From positions 1 to 64,000 of the forward strand of contig JAOAIT010000007.1 in NCBI GenBank assembly GCA_026414565.1: DNA of 64,000 nt. The letters run 5' to 3'. The translations under genes were made by a program, and so were the position numbers. The notes beneath the pieces are model-generated. The model saw only the letters and a list, made by a program, of their open reading frames with translations. It was not told the origin of the DNA and made no database searches. The stretch comes from Verrucomicrobiia bacterium (GTDB taxonomy: Bacteria > Verrucomicrobiota > Verrucomicrobiia > Limisphaerales > Fontisphaeraceae). Numbering within the stretch: the first letter of the stretch is position 1; each line of letters opens with the position of its first letter. Positions 43,148 through 52,402 of this stretch are shown one piece after another.

Positions 43148-46100
43148 CTACCCAAAGCACAGCACCCGGCCGTTTTCCAGCGTAACGATGATGCGCCCGT
43201 CACGGGTAAGGGCCAGGCCCCACGGCACGGCGGCGGCGGGCAGCGGCAGTTTCCATAGCGTGGCGCCGTCCTGCAGCCGCAGCGCCACCATTTCCGCCCC
43301 GGAAACCACCACCACGGCGTTGGCGCCCACGGCCATGGCCCGGCCATCCGGCGTGTCGTGGCTCCAGCGGGGAGCGGGATTTTTAATGTCCGTTTTGCCC
43401 CATTGTGCGCGTTGAAAAGCGGGGCGGTTCTGGCCCAAATCGTCAAAGCACATGAGCTTGCTGGTGTTGGCCCAGGCCAGGTCAACCCCTTGCGCCGTCA
43501 CGTAGAGGGTCTTTTTCAGGACCCAGTCGTCGAACACCGGCCACTGGGGGTGGGCGTAATACGGCTTGCCGGCGACGCGGACTTCGTTGCCAGCCAGGTA
43601 CAGCTCCCAGCCGCGGGGACTGACCGAGCCGATGAGATTGCCGCGTTTTTGTTTCTGGGTGAAATCCTCCTCATTGAGGCAGCGGCCGGTGGCGAGGTCA
43701 TAGACGGCCGGTGAGACGGCGTTGCCGCCCGCCATGAACAGGCGTTGGTCCAGCAGCAGCAGATGCCCCTGCACACCGGCGCCGGTACGGCTGTCACGAT
43801 CCAGATGGCCGGAGGTGTTGTTTTGCCAGCGCAGGCTGCCGTCGTTCAGATTCAGGGCATAAACATGCGTGCCGTCGTAATTGGCCAAACCGGCCGCGAC
43901 AAAGGCCACGCCGTCCTGCACCAGCACCCCGCTGGCGGCGGGCCAGGTGGACAGGAGTTTGCCATAGACAGGAATCCGCCGCTCCAGGGGGGCGGCGCGG
44001 AATTTCCAGAGCAATGCGCCGTCACGGGCGCGCCAGCAATAGACCCAGCCGTCACCGCTGCCCGCCAGGGCGCGGCCGCCGGCCAGGGTGGGTGGCAGGC
44101 GTAATTCGCCGCCTGTAAAAGCGGTCCAGGCGGCCCGGCCGGTGGTGGTTTGCAAGGCGCGCACCACACCATCCGAGCCGCCGATGAAGACCAAATCCTC
44201 CACCGCCGTGGGCGGGGTGGGGATGACCTGCGGCGGCAGGTTTGTTTCCCAGAGCTGGCGGGCCTTTTCGGGCACGGTGGCGGGAGTGTGCACCGAGCCT
44301 TGCGCATCGGCCCGAAACACGGGCCAATCCCCACGGGCGGGCACCAGAGGCGGGGGATTGCCGGGGGCGCGGAAACGCTGGAGGCGTTCACTTTCACGGG
44401 CGGGTTGATTGAAGTCGAAGTTTCCCGCCGGGCCGAGGCAGGTGATGCCATAGAGGCTCAAATTGCAATCGCACACCGAGGGCCACCAGTAGAGCAGGCC
44501 GTTGGCCACGGTCACCCCGTCATGGCAGTTGGGGCGCATGGGGGAAACGAGCTGGGGGCGGTCCTGGGTGGTGTCCAGCCGCACCGAGCCTTCTCCCGCC
44601 CGGAAAAAGATGGCGTCGGGGGTGGCGGTGGGGCGCGTGCAGGCGCGGCGGTTGATGGCAATCTCGGCCAGCACCTGGCCGGTCAGCGGATCAAACTTGC
44701 GGCTGATTTCCTTGTCAATTTCTCCGCTGATGCCGTACAGGGCGTTGTTATAGAGCACCAGTTGATAATTGTCATAAGGTTGCGTCCACAACAGGCGGCC
44801 GTCGTCCGTGGACACGGCCGCCAGTCTGGCCATGGCGGGTCCGGCAAAATAAAGGGCCTGGTCGCCGGCGCGCATGAGGGCGGTGGTGCGCCAGTTGGTG
44901 CGCCAGTCCTGCCGTCCCAGGTAAGGCCCGAGCGCTTGAAACAAGTCGGGCGCGTTTTCCGGGGTTTTGCGCCAGATTACCCTGCCGGTGGCGGCCTCCA
45001 GGGCCACCAGGTATTGCCCGTGGCTGAAAAGAAAAAGGCGGCCATTTTTCAGGCAGATGGCCCGGCCATCCATGGGTTTTTCCTCCACATGCCGCCAGAG
45101 GATGCGCTTGGTTTCGGGGTGAATGGCCAGCAGCGTGTGACCGTAGCCCCACGGATTCTCCGGTTGATTGAAGCCGGGTGAGAGCGGATTCCAGGGCCAG
45201 CCGTGGCCGGTGCTGCGGGCGCGGATGACCGGATCCCGCTTTTCCTGGGGGCCGATCATGGCGTACAACACGCCGTCCTCCAGCGCCATCCATTTCCAGA
45301 AAGTGCCGCCGGCCACATCCGCGGGGGGAGCGATTTCGTCCACCAGCTCGCCGGTGGCGGCGGCGAAGACTTTGCAAGAGCGATCATCGCCGAAATAGAG
45401 ACGGTCGGCCGTAGCGATGAGCGTATTGCGATGCACCATCAACGCGGGGGAGATTTCGCGCCGCCAGAGCAGGGTGCCGTTGTAACCGTTGAACGCGGCC
45501 AGCGTGTTCAACCAGGGCTCCTCCCGTTCCTTGAAGGCGATGTGCCCGAAGGCTTTGAAAATACGGCCGGCGGCGGCCACGGCGACCTGGGGGAGCGGGG
45601 CGTAGCGCGGATCCGCCAGGAATTGGGTGAGATAGGGGCCCCGGGCTACCTGGTCCCGGGAAACCGGGTTGTTATCCGGGGAGTGATAGGGGTGGATCCA
45701 GTCATCCACGCCGGGAGGAAAGGGTTTGATGAGGGTCTTCTGCCCCAGAATGAGCTGCCCGCCGGGGCGGGTGACGCGCAGGGCCTCCGCTTCGGGCATC
45801 TTCAAGGCTGCGCCCAAGGGCAGGGTGACATCCGCCAGGTGATCGGCCAGGTGCAGGCGGTCCAGGGGGCCTTCCTCGATGAAAATGCGCACTCCGTACC
45901 ATCCGGCCCGGGCGGCGTTTTGGCGGGCGGTTTCCACTTCGGCGGCCGTGGGGAGCTGCACATAACAGAGCAGCTCGGAGCCGCGGCAAAGCTGCAGGGC
46001 GGTTTGCGCGCCGCGGTCTCCGGGCAGGGCCACCAAGCCGCGTTGCAGCGCAAAAGGGCGTGGGGGGGAGGCGGGCTCGGCCGCGCAGAGTATCCAGGCG

Positions 46101-46162
46101 CTGCAGCTCAGGGCTGCGAGGATTGCGGCCATCCAGGAAGATGCGGGACCTGACTTGCGCAT
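43148..46162 (-). CDS. PQQ-type beta-propeller exported protein with N-terminal methyltransferase-like domain
   Basis: The 1004-residue protein has a signal segment (~8-30) and then a segment (~35-160) resembling a Rossmann methyltransferase core (AAEVETARQNAARAGWYGVR; ADHLADVTLPLG; RVTRPGGQLI). The usual SAM glycine loop reads LPGDRG and is not convincing. The rest is a PQQ-like beta-propeller with blades such as TLLAIHPETKRILWRH and GDGWVYCWRARDGALLWKF, and a conserved GVDDWIHPYHSPDNNPVS linker. The start is ATG 46162. It is probably exported. No enzymatic activity is claimed. Confidence 0.86.
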   Translation of the reverse strand: MRKSGPASSWMAAILAALSCSAWILCAAEPASPPRPFALQRGLVALPGDRGAQTALQLCRGSELLCYVQLPTAAEVETARQNAARAGWYGVRIFIEEGPLDRLHLADHLADVTLPLGAALKMPEAEALRVTRPGGQLILGQKTLIKPFPPGVDDWIHPYHSPDNNPVSRDQVARGPYLTQFLADPRYAPLPQVAVAAAGRIFKAFGHIAFKEREEPWLNTLAAFNGYNGTLLWRREISPALMVHRNTLIATADRLYFGDDRSCKVFAAATGELVDEIAPPADVAGGTFWKWMALEDGVLYAMIGPQEKRDPVIRARSTGHGWPWNPLSPGFNQPENPWGYGHTLLAIHPETKRILWRHVEEKPMDGRAICLKNGRLFLFSHGQYLVALEAATGRVIWRKTPENAPDLFQALGPYLGRQDWRTNWRTTALMRAGDQALYFAGPAMARLAAVSTDDGRLLWTQPYDNYQLVLYNNALYGISGEIDKEISRKFDPLTGQVLAEIAINRRACTRPTATPDAIFFRAGEGSVRLDTTQDRPQLVSPMRPNCHDGVTVANGLLYWWPSVCDCNLSLYGITCLGPAGNFDFNQPARESERLQRFRAPGNPPPLVPARGDWPVFRADAQGSVHTPATVPEKARQLWETNLPPQVIPTPPTAVEDLVFIGGSDGVVRALQTTTGRAAWTAFTGGELRLPPTLAGGRALAGSGDGWVYCWRARDGALLWKFRAAPLERRIPVYGKLLSTWPAASGVLVQDGVAFVAAGLANYDGTHVYALNLNDGSLRWQNNTSGHLDRDSRTGAGVQGHLLLLDQRLFMAGGNAVSPAVYDLATGRCLNEEDFTQKQKRGNLIGSVSPRGWELYLAGNEVRVAGKPYYAHPQWPVFDDWVLKKTLYVTAQGVDLAWANTSKLMCFDDLGQNRPAFQRAQWGKTDIKNPAPRWSHDTPDGRAMAVGANAVVVVSGAEMVALRLQDGATLWKLPLPAAAVPWGLALTRDGRIIVTLENGRVLCFG

Positions 46163-46320
46163 ACGGCTTGCCGCAGTAACATAACCCGGCGGCGCGGGGC
46201 GTGGCGAGCGGTTTTTAGACGGCAAAAAAACGTCAAAATTTTGCCAAAAGTGGCTTGCCAAGCAGGGGGGAAACCGCAAGATTTGTCCGTTAGTTTAACG
46301 CTTTTAACACGGAATCTTTT

Positions 46321-46554
46321 ATGGCTGACAAAGCAAACAAATACCCGATCAACGCGCCGGGCAAGTATTACGTGGACAATCAATGCATTGATTGTGACCT
46401 GTGCCGGGAGACCGCGCCGAACAACTTCAAGCGCAACGAGGAAGGCGGCTTTTCCTACGTGTTCAAACAACCGGAAAACGAGGAAGAAGTCAAACAGTGC
46501 GAAGAGGCGATTGCCAACTGCCCGGTGGAAGCCATCGGCAGTGATGGTGAGTAA
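46321..46554 (+). CDS. Monocluster ferredoxin (4Fe-4S)
   Basis: The 77-residue protein has the 4Fe-4S motif C22xxC25xxC28 (CIDCDLC, then TAP) and a distal Cys in NCPVEAI, as in short bacterial ferredoxins of the Thermotoga/Desulfovibrio type. An additional Cys lies in KQCEEAI. It is a small electron carrier whose partner enzyme is not encoded beside it. A small palindrome (cgtta-gtt-taacg, 46288-46300) lies just before the start. A clear terminator follows. Confidence 0.92.
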   Translation: MADKANKYPINAPGKYYVDNQCIDCDLCRETAPNNFKRNEEGGFSYVFKQPENEEEVKQCEEAIANCPVEAIGSDGE

Positions 46555-46577
46555 GCCGGTAGGACTGATTTTTATCC

Positions 46578-46610
46578 AACCCCGCCAGCGCCCGGCTGAC
46601 GGGGTTTTTT
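46578..46610 (+). terminator. Intrinsic terminator after the ferredoxin gene
   Basis: AACCCCGCCAGC and GCTGACGGGGTT pair over 12 positions with one mismatch around a 5-nt loop, followed by TTTTTT. It lies 23 bp after the ferredoxin stop and abuts the end of the convergent cinA gene. Confidence 0.88.
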
Positions 46611-47899
46611 CATGGGCGCCCCTGTTCGAGGGGCAGGCCCAGCAGCCGGCGCCGCAACAAGTCCAAGGCCTGTTGCGAGGTGACGTATTTGAACGTCTCG
46701 CGGTCCATGGCATTCAGGTGCGCTTGCACGTGAATCCCGTCCCGCCACGCCAGCGCCAGGAAGACCGTGCCCACCGGTTTCTCCGGGGTGCCGCCTCCCG
46801 GCCCGGCAATGCCGGTGAGGGCCACGGCCACGTCGGCCTGGGCGCGGCGCAAGGCTCCTTGCGCCATGGCCTGGGCCACGGGGGCGCTCACCGCCCCATG
46901 GGCGGCCAGCAGCTCGGGGGGCACATCCAACCAGGCGCTTTTGGCTTCGTTGGCGTAGGCCACCACTCCGCCCCAGAGCGCCTGCGAGATGCCGGGAATG
47001 TTGGTAAGCCGATGCGCCACAAACCCGCCGGTGCAGGACTCCGCCAGCGCCAGCCGGACTTTTTGTTGTAACAGCAGACGGGCCACCACTTCCTCCAGCT
47101 TTTCATCGCCTTCCCCAAAAATCCAGAGGCCCACCAGTTTTTCCACGATTTGCCGGCCCTGGCTGACCCGCTCCGCCGCCTGGGGGCCGCGGGCGGAGAG
47201 GCGCACGTCCACCTCGGCCGGGCGCGCGCAGAAGCCCAGCTCCAGGCCTTGCTGCAGGAGCGCTTGCAAGGGCGGGGTGATCATTTCCTCCACGCGCGAT
47301 TCGCCCAGGCCAGTGGAGCGGAGCGTGACCACGGCGTATTCCTCCCGGCCGGGGAAATGCTGGCGCAGGCGGGGCAGCACCTGATCGCAAAACATGGGCT
47401 GCAGCTCGCGGGGCGGTCCCGGCAACATGATGAGCACCGAGCCGCCCTCCGCGCGAAAGCGGCCCGCCGGCACCTCCAGCCACAGTCCGGGGGCGGTGCC
47501 AAATTGATTCATCAGGACGGTGGCGCCTTCGGGCACCAGGGCCTGGACGCGGGTGGTGGGGGGCTGGCGGCGCTGACGGCGTGCAAACCAGGCGGCGATG
47601 TGGGCCAGCACAGCGGCGTCTTCCTGCAGGCGGCGGCCCAGCAGTTGGGCCACGTGGTCGCGGGTCAGGTCGTCCGAGGTGGGGCCGAGGCCGCCGGTGG
47701 TGATGACGATTTCCGCCCGCGCAAGGGCCTCGCGCACGGCCTGGGCAATCTCCGGGCCGGTATCGGCCACGGTGACCTGCCGATGAACGAGGAAGCCGGC
47801 ATCTATCAGTTGCCGGCAGAGCCAAAGCTGGTGAGTGTTGAGCACCCGGCCCAGCAGCAGCTCGGAGCCGGTATTGATGATTTCCACGCGCGCCGTCAT
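46610..47899 (-). CDS. cinA: CinA family protein (nicotinamide mononucleotide deamidase / competence-damage type)
   Basis: The 429-residue protein has the N-terminal molybdopterin-binding-like (COG1058) domain (~1-170, NTGSELLLGRVLNTH, TTGGLGPTSDD). Its C-terminal PncC NMN-deamidase domain (~265-425) has AESCTGGFVAHRLTNIPG and TGIAGPGGGTPEKPVGTV. Both parts look complete. It would recycle NMN to nicotinate mononucleotide in NAD metabolism. It lies 24 bp after the URO-D family gene on the same strand, probably in one operon. Confidence 0.93.
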   Translation of the reverse strand: MTARVEIINTGSELLLGRVLNTHQLWLCRQLIDAGFLVHRQVTVADTGPEIAQAVREALARAEIVITTGGLGPTSDDLTRDHVAQLLGRRLQEDAAVLAHIAAWFARRQRRQPPTTRVQALVPEGATVLMNQFGTAPGLWLEVPAGRFRAEGGSVLIMLPGPPRELQPMFCDQVLPRLRQHFPGREEYAVVTLRSTGLGESRVEEMITPPLQALLQQGLELGFCARPAEVDVRLSARGPQAAERVSQGRQIVEKLVGLWIFGEGDEKLEEVVARLLLQQKVRLALAESCTGGFVAHRLTNIPGISQALWGGVVAYANEAKSAWLDVPPELLAAHGAVSAPVAQAMAQGALRRAQADVAVALTGIAGPGGGTPEKPVGTVFLALAWRDGIHVQAHLNAMDRETFKYVTSQQALDLLRRRLLGLPLEQGRP

Positions 47900-47923
47900 G
47901 CCGAGGGGAAGGTAGCCCCAACC

Positions 47924-49201
47924 TCACGCGCGCCGCAAGCTGCGTCCCAGGACGGTTTCGTACATGGCCAGCACATTTTCCACGGGCGTGCGGGCCTGGA
48001 TGTTGTGGATGGTGTTGAACACGAAGCCGCCGTTTTGATTGAAGACGCGGAGGCGTTCGGCCACCTCCTGCTGCACTTCGTCCGGCGTGCCAAACGGCAG
48101 GGTTTGTTGGGTGTTCACGCCCCCGCCCCAGAAGACGAGGCGATCGCCGTACCGGCTTTTCAACTTCTCCGGCTCCATGCCGGCGGCGGAGCATTGGACG
48201 GGGTTGATGATGTCCACGCCCGCCTCGATGAAATCGTCCAAAAAAGCGACAATGGAGCCGCAGGAGTGATAAAAAGTTTTCCAGGGAGTGTTTTGATGCA
48301 CCCATTCATTGAGCCGTTGGTGGTAGGGTTTGAACAGCTCGCGGTACATCTGGGGTGAGATGAACGGCCCGCGCTGGCTGCCAAAGTCCGTGCCGCTGAT
48401 GACCAGCACATCAATTTTGTCGCCCACCGCCTGTCGGTAGAGCTTCAGGTTTTCAAAGACGATCTCGAACTGGATTTCGAAAATTTCGCGGATGTAATCG
48501 GGGCGTTCCACCAGCATTTCATACCAGCGCTGGGGATCGCGGATGCCCTTGGGATGGGCGACATTCAGGCCGGGCACCAGCGCGATGTCCCCAAAGCCGC
48601 CCTGCCCCCAGCAGCCCACCAGGGATTTATCGGTGTGGCGGTAGAGGTCATCGGTCACCCGCTGCAAGAAAGCCAGGTCTTCGTCCGTGTGCCGGCTGAC
48701 CTGCTGCTCGGCGAATTCGCGGGGGTCCAGATGCTCCTCGGCGTCGGGTGCCTGACGCACGATGGCATCAAAGAAATCTCCGCCCTGGGGCATGCGGGCG
48801 CAGGGCGGTGCGTTGAGATCGCCCTGGGGGTGCATCAGGAGATCCCCCTGCTCATCCACCGTCACATTGAAGAACTCGCTCACGAGCACTTCTGTCCCGT
48901 CAAAGAGCGTGAAAGGCTTCCAGTTTTGGTTGCGGAAACCAAAGATGGTGGTGGGCAGTTTGACGGTCACGGTATCCACCCCCAGCAGATCGGCCACTTC
49001 CGGCTCCACCTCCGCCAGCATTTGGTAAGGCTCGTCCACTTTGACCCGTTTGGGGGGCAGGCCGAGGGCCAGTCGCAGCTTGCTGTAGGTGCTGGCGTGA
49101 ATGCCGGTGACCCAGGTGCTGCCCAGGTCAATGGGCGCGCGGTCCGGGGCGCGATGATTCAAGGCGGTGCGCACACGCTCGCGGGGAGTCATGGTTTGCA
49201 T
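47924..49201 (-). CDS. Uroporphyrinogen decarboxylase family (URO-D/MtaA-like) protein
   Basis: The 425-residue protein has the URO-D barrel. Many Planctomycetes and Verrucomicrobia carry several such proteins not involved in haem synthesis, and some members transfer methyl groups (MtaA-like). The segments NHRAPDRAPIDLG, FYHSCGSIVAFLDDFIEAG and NPVQCSAAGMEPEKLK are typical of this branch; CGS and CSA may be metal ligands as in MtaA. It lacks the usual HemE context. The ATG at 49201 is chosen; longer in-frame upstream sequence is not conserved-looking. It may have a methyltransferase role, unproven. Confidence 0.85.
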   Translation of the reverse strand: MQTMTPRERVRTALNHRAPDRAPIDLGSTWVTGIHASTYSKLRLALGLPPKRVKVDEPYQMLAEVEPEVADLLGVDTVTVKLPTTIFGFRNQNWKPFTLFDGTEVLVSEFFNVTVDEQGDLLMHPQGDLNAPPCARMPQGGDFFDAIVRQAPDAEEHLDPREFAEQQVSRHTDEDLAFLQRVTDDLYRHTDKSLVGCWGQGGFGDIALVPGLNVAHPKGIRDPQRWYEMLVERPDYIREIFEIQFEIVFENLKLYRQAVGDKIDVLVISGTDFGSQRGPFISPQMYRELFKPYHQRLNEWVHQNTPWKTFYHSCGSIVAFLDDFIEAGVDIINPVQCSAAGMEPEKLKSRYGDRLVFWGGGVNTQQTLPFGTPDEVQQEVAERLRVFNQNGGFVFNTIHNIQARTPVENVLAMYETVLGRSLRRA

Positions 49202-49441
49202 GGCCTTTTGGTATCGCCACCCTGCCGCCATTCCAAGTCTAAACTCCAATCGGTAACTCCAGGGGGGCGGGTGATGGGCCGGCTGCCTGCCGTGGCTGGG
49301 CGGAAGAATGGCCGGGTCTGGGGGCGGTTTTCCCAAGCTCTGGCGGTTGGGCAAATAAAGGGCGGCGAACATGCGCGGGAGAGGCGCCAGCGGCAGGAAA
49401 GGTTTGAAATTCAGGCTTTTTTGTGCCATGCTGGTGGACAC

Positions 49442-52282
49442 ATGATGGCTCTGAAACATAACCCCGCCGGATGGCTGGCATGCGTGCTTTTGGTGTCCCT
49501 GCTCCCCGCGGCCGCGGCACCGGCTTATGATCGGTTCCAACAGCGTTGGGTGCTGCCCCGCACGAATTATGTGGATGTGACCACGGACAACCTGGGGGCC
49601 ACTGCCGAGGCCGGGGAGCCGGTGTTGCTGCCCAGCGCCAGCCGCCAGACGGTTTGGTTTGAGTGGACGCCGCCCACCAACGGCAATTACCTGATCACCA
49701 CCTATGGCAGCTCCTTCAACACGGTGTTGGGCATATTCACCGGCAACAGTGTCAATGCCCTGAGCCTGGTGGCGGTGGATAATGACGGCGTGGATCCGTG
49801 GGGGATGCCCATGGGGGATTTGATCGCGCTCACCAACGCGAGCGCCAGTGTGGCCTACAAAATTGTGGTGGACGGTGTGGGGGCAGGTGGCGGGGGGATG
49901 GTGCGGTTGTCCATTATGCCGAACAACGATTTGTTTGCCGATCGGCGGGTGGTGCGGGGGGCCTTTGTCGAGCAGATTTCCTACAACGGCAAGGCGGGCA
50001 AGGAGCCTTATGAGCATACCCACGCCACCGGCTCGATCAATCGCGGCACCAATCCCCCCGGGAAATCGTTGTGGTGGGAGTGGACGCCGCCGGCGCCTGG
50101 CAATTACCTGATCAGCACCTATCCTAGCACATGCCAGACGGTGCTTTCGGTCTATCGGGCCACCGGCCCGGCCATCACAAATATTGTCAAGGTGGCTTCC
50201 GATACCGAGGTGTATTGGGGGGGGGATGCATCCATTGACCAGTTTGGCAATTTGATCGCGGTGACGGTTACCAGCACGGCCGATGTGTATCGGATTGCGG
50301 TGGACGGCGCCCAATGGGTGGACGGCGGGGTCACCAATACCCAGAGCGGCCAGATCACTCTGCGCATCCAACCGCACAATGACCACCTGAGCCAGGCCAT
50401 TGCGTTGACGGGCGCCGTGGTCCGGGCCACCGGCATGAACGGCCTGGCTACCAAGGAGGATGGGGAGGAAAACAAAACCAACGCCACGCAGGATGATCCT
50501 TTCAACACGCGCTTCTTCCCGCGGCAGTCGGTTTGGTGGAAATGGACCCCGCCGGCGAATGGCAATTATCTAATCACAACCTACGGGAGCATGTTCAACA
50601 CCTTTTTAGGCGTGCTGACCAACTCCCAGAATCCTCCCACCATCGCCGGCCTGGCATGGGCGGTGGGGCCTGATACCAGTGATGATAATGGAGCCTCGGC
50701 CTTCGATGTCACCAGTCTGGTGCCCCTGGCCAACGCCCGCACCAACCAGACTTATTACATTTTTGTGGATGGCGCGTATGACGTGAACACGGAGAATTAC
50801 GGTTTTATCAAGCTGGGCATCGTGCCGGACAACAACATGGTAGCCAACCGGATCATGCTCACCGGTCATCGGGCCACCAGCTATAGTTACAATGGCCGCG
50901 CCAATGCGGAAAACCGCGAGCCCTTGCCGCCCAACGCGGAGCGCGATTTGCGCACCCTCTGGTGGGGCTGGGTGGCGCCCACCAACGGCCTGGTGACGAT
51001 TGACACCGCCGACAGCAGTTTTGTCACGTTGTTGGGGGTGTGGACGGGCAACAATGCTGATTTTACGGATTACCAGCTCGTGGCCTGGAATGTTTATGGC
51101 ACCAACGATTTCCGCAGCCGGGTGAGTTTTCCCACGATACCCGGCCGCGAGTACAAGATTCAGGTCACGGGCGTGGCCGCCAGCGAGTACGGCGAGGCGG
51201 TGGTGAATTTGTATTTTGAACCCATGCCGGCTTTGCCCAATGACAACTGGGCCAATGCCGCGCCCTTGTCCGGTTCATCGGTGCAGGTGACCGCCACCAA
51301 TCTCATTGCGACCAAGGAAGCTGGCGAGCCCAATCACGCCGGCGTGGCCGGGGGGCGCTCCCTGTGGTGGCGCTGGACGGCGCCGGGCAACGGGGTGACC
51401 ACCATCAACACCTACGACAGCCTGTCCTGGCATCCAGACAATTCCGGGGCGCCCTTGGACACAGTGTTGGCGGTGTACACGGGTACGGCGCTGAATGCTT
51501 TGACGGTGGTGGCCACCAATAATGATGATGTCCTGTTCGCCCCTAACAGCTCGGTGACCTTCACGGCTGTGGTGGGCCGGACGTATTACATCGCGGTGGA
51601 CACGGCTCTTGTGAGTGACCCGCCGTCCTTGGATTTTGGGGTGATCAACCTGCAACTGGAGCAGCTTACGGCGCCCCCCAATGACATGTTTTCCAACCGC
51701 CTGGCGATTGTGGGGTTCCCCGCGGTGGTGACGGGCACCACGGTCAATGCCACGCGGGAAACGGGCGAATACTCCAACCCCAGCGTGGTGGGGGGCGGCT
51801 CCGTTTGGTGGAGCTGGACGGCGCCCTTTACCGGACGGGTAATTTTTACCACGGAAGGGAGCAGCATTGACACCGTGCTGGCGGTTTTCCGCGGGGTCAA
51901 CTTCAACGTGGCCAACCTGCTGGGGCAAAATGATTTTGCCAAGGAAGGCGCCCGCTACAGCCGCCTGATGCTCAACGTCACGTCCAACACCACTTACAAC
52001 ATCTCTGTGGAAGGCCAATATGGCGCGCAGGGGGGGGTGACGTTGAAAATCCTGTCCACCAACCAGACGATCAGCGGGGTGACGCTGCTGACCAACCGCC
52101 AGTTCCGTCTGACCTTCCCGGCCTTCCCGGCTTACAACTACGAGATTTTGTATGCGGATGACATCACCGGCCCGTGGCAGAGCCTGGACTTGATCACCGC
52201 GACCAACAACCCCATGCACTACGTCACGCCGGATCCGCGGCTGGCTCCGCGCCGCTTTTACCGGGTGGGCGAGGTGGATTGA
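49442..52282 (+). CDS. Large secreted six-repeat beta protein
   Basis: The 946-residue protein has a signal peptide (about residues 8-26, ending AAAAPAY). Six repeats of ~110-170 residues follow, each with a W-W-x-W-T-P/A-P core, a hydrophobic strand, a D/N-T-V-L-x-V strand and later an Y-x-I-x-V-D-G strand. The C-terminal ~75 residues (NYEILYADDITGPWQSLD ... PRRFYRV) resemble the end of the Ig-repeat protein at 30.9 kb. The start is ATG 49442 or 49445. It is probably surface-exposed or secreted; the binding partner is unknown. Confidence 0.88.
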   Translation: MMALKHNPAGWLACVLLVSLLPAAAAPAYDRFQQRWVLPRTNYVDVTTDNLGATAEAGEPVLLPSASRQTVWFEWTPPTNGNYLITTYGSSFNTVLGIFTGNSVNALSLVAVDNDGVDPWGMPMGDLIALTNASASVAYKIVVDGVGAGGGGMVRLSIMPNNDLFADRRVVRGAFVEQISYNGKAGKEPYEHTHATGSINRGTNPPGKSLWWEWTPPAPGNYLISTYPSTCQTVLSVYRATGPAITNIVKVASDTEVYWGGDASIDQFGNLIAVTVTSTADVYRIAVDGAQWVDGGVTNTQSGQITLRIQPHNDHLSQAIALTGAVVRATGMNGLATKEDGEENKTNATQDDPFNTRFFPRQSVWWKWTPPANGNYLITTYGSMFNTFLGVLTNSQNPPTIAGLAWAVGPDTSDDNGASAFDVTSLVPLANARTNQTYYIFVDGAYDVNTENYGFIKLGIVPDNNMVANRIMLTGHRATSYSYNGRANAENREPLPPNAERDLRTLWWGWVAPTNGLVTIDTADSSFVTLLGVWTGNNADFTDYQLVAWNVYGTNDFRSRVSFPTIPGREYKIQVTGVAASEYGEAVVNLYFEPMPALPNDNWANAAPLSGSSVQVTATNLIATKEAGEPNHAGVAGGRSLWWRWTAPGNGVTTINTYDSLSWHPDNSGAPLDTVLAVYTGTALNALTVVATNNDDVLFAPNSSVTFTAVVGRTYYIAVDTALVSDPPSLDFGVINLQLEQLTAPPNDMFSNRLAIVGFPAVVTGTTVNATRETGEYSNPSVVGGGSVWWSWTAPFTGRVIFTTEGSSIDTVLAVFRGVNFNVANLLGQNDFAKEGARYSRLMLNVTSNTTYNISVEGQYGAQGGVTLKILSTNQTISGVTLLTNRQFRLTFPAFPAYNYEILYADDITGPWQSLDLITATNNPMHYVTPDPRLAPRRFYRVGEVD

Positions 52283-52402
52283 CCGGCCCCGGCCTTGGGA
52301 TCCCCGAATTTGGGAGCATGCCGGAGGGGGGCTGGCGCCCGGCGGGGCGGCCAATAATTTACTGGCCAGGCCCAAAAAAGCGGCTAAGTTAAACTTACAT
52401 TT

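Noticed and set aside
48554-49441. N-terminal extension of the six-repeat protein frame
   Set aside because: It overlaps the URO-D gene on the other strand and the mature protein has a good signal peptide at ATG 49442.
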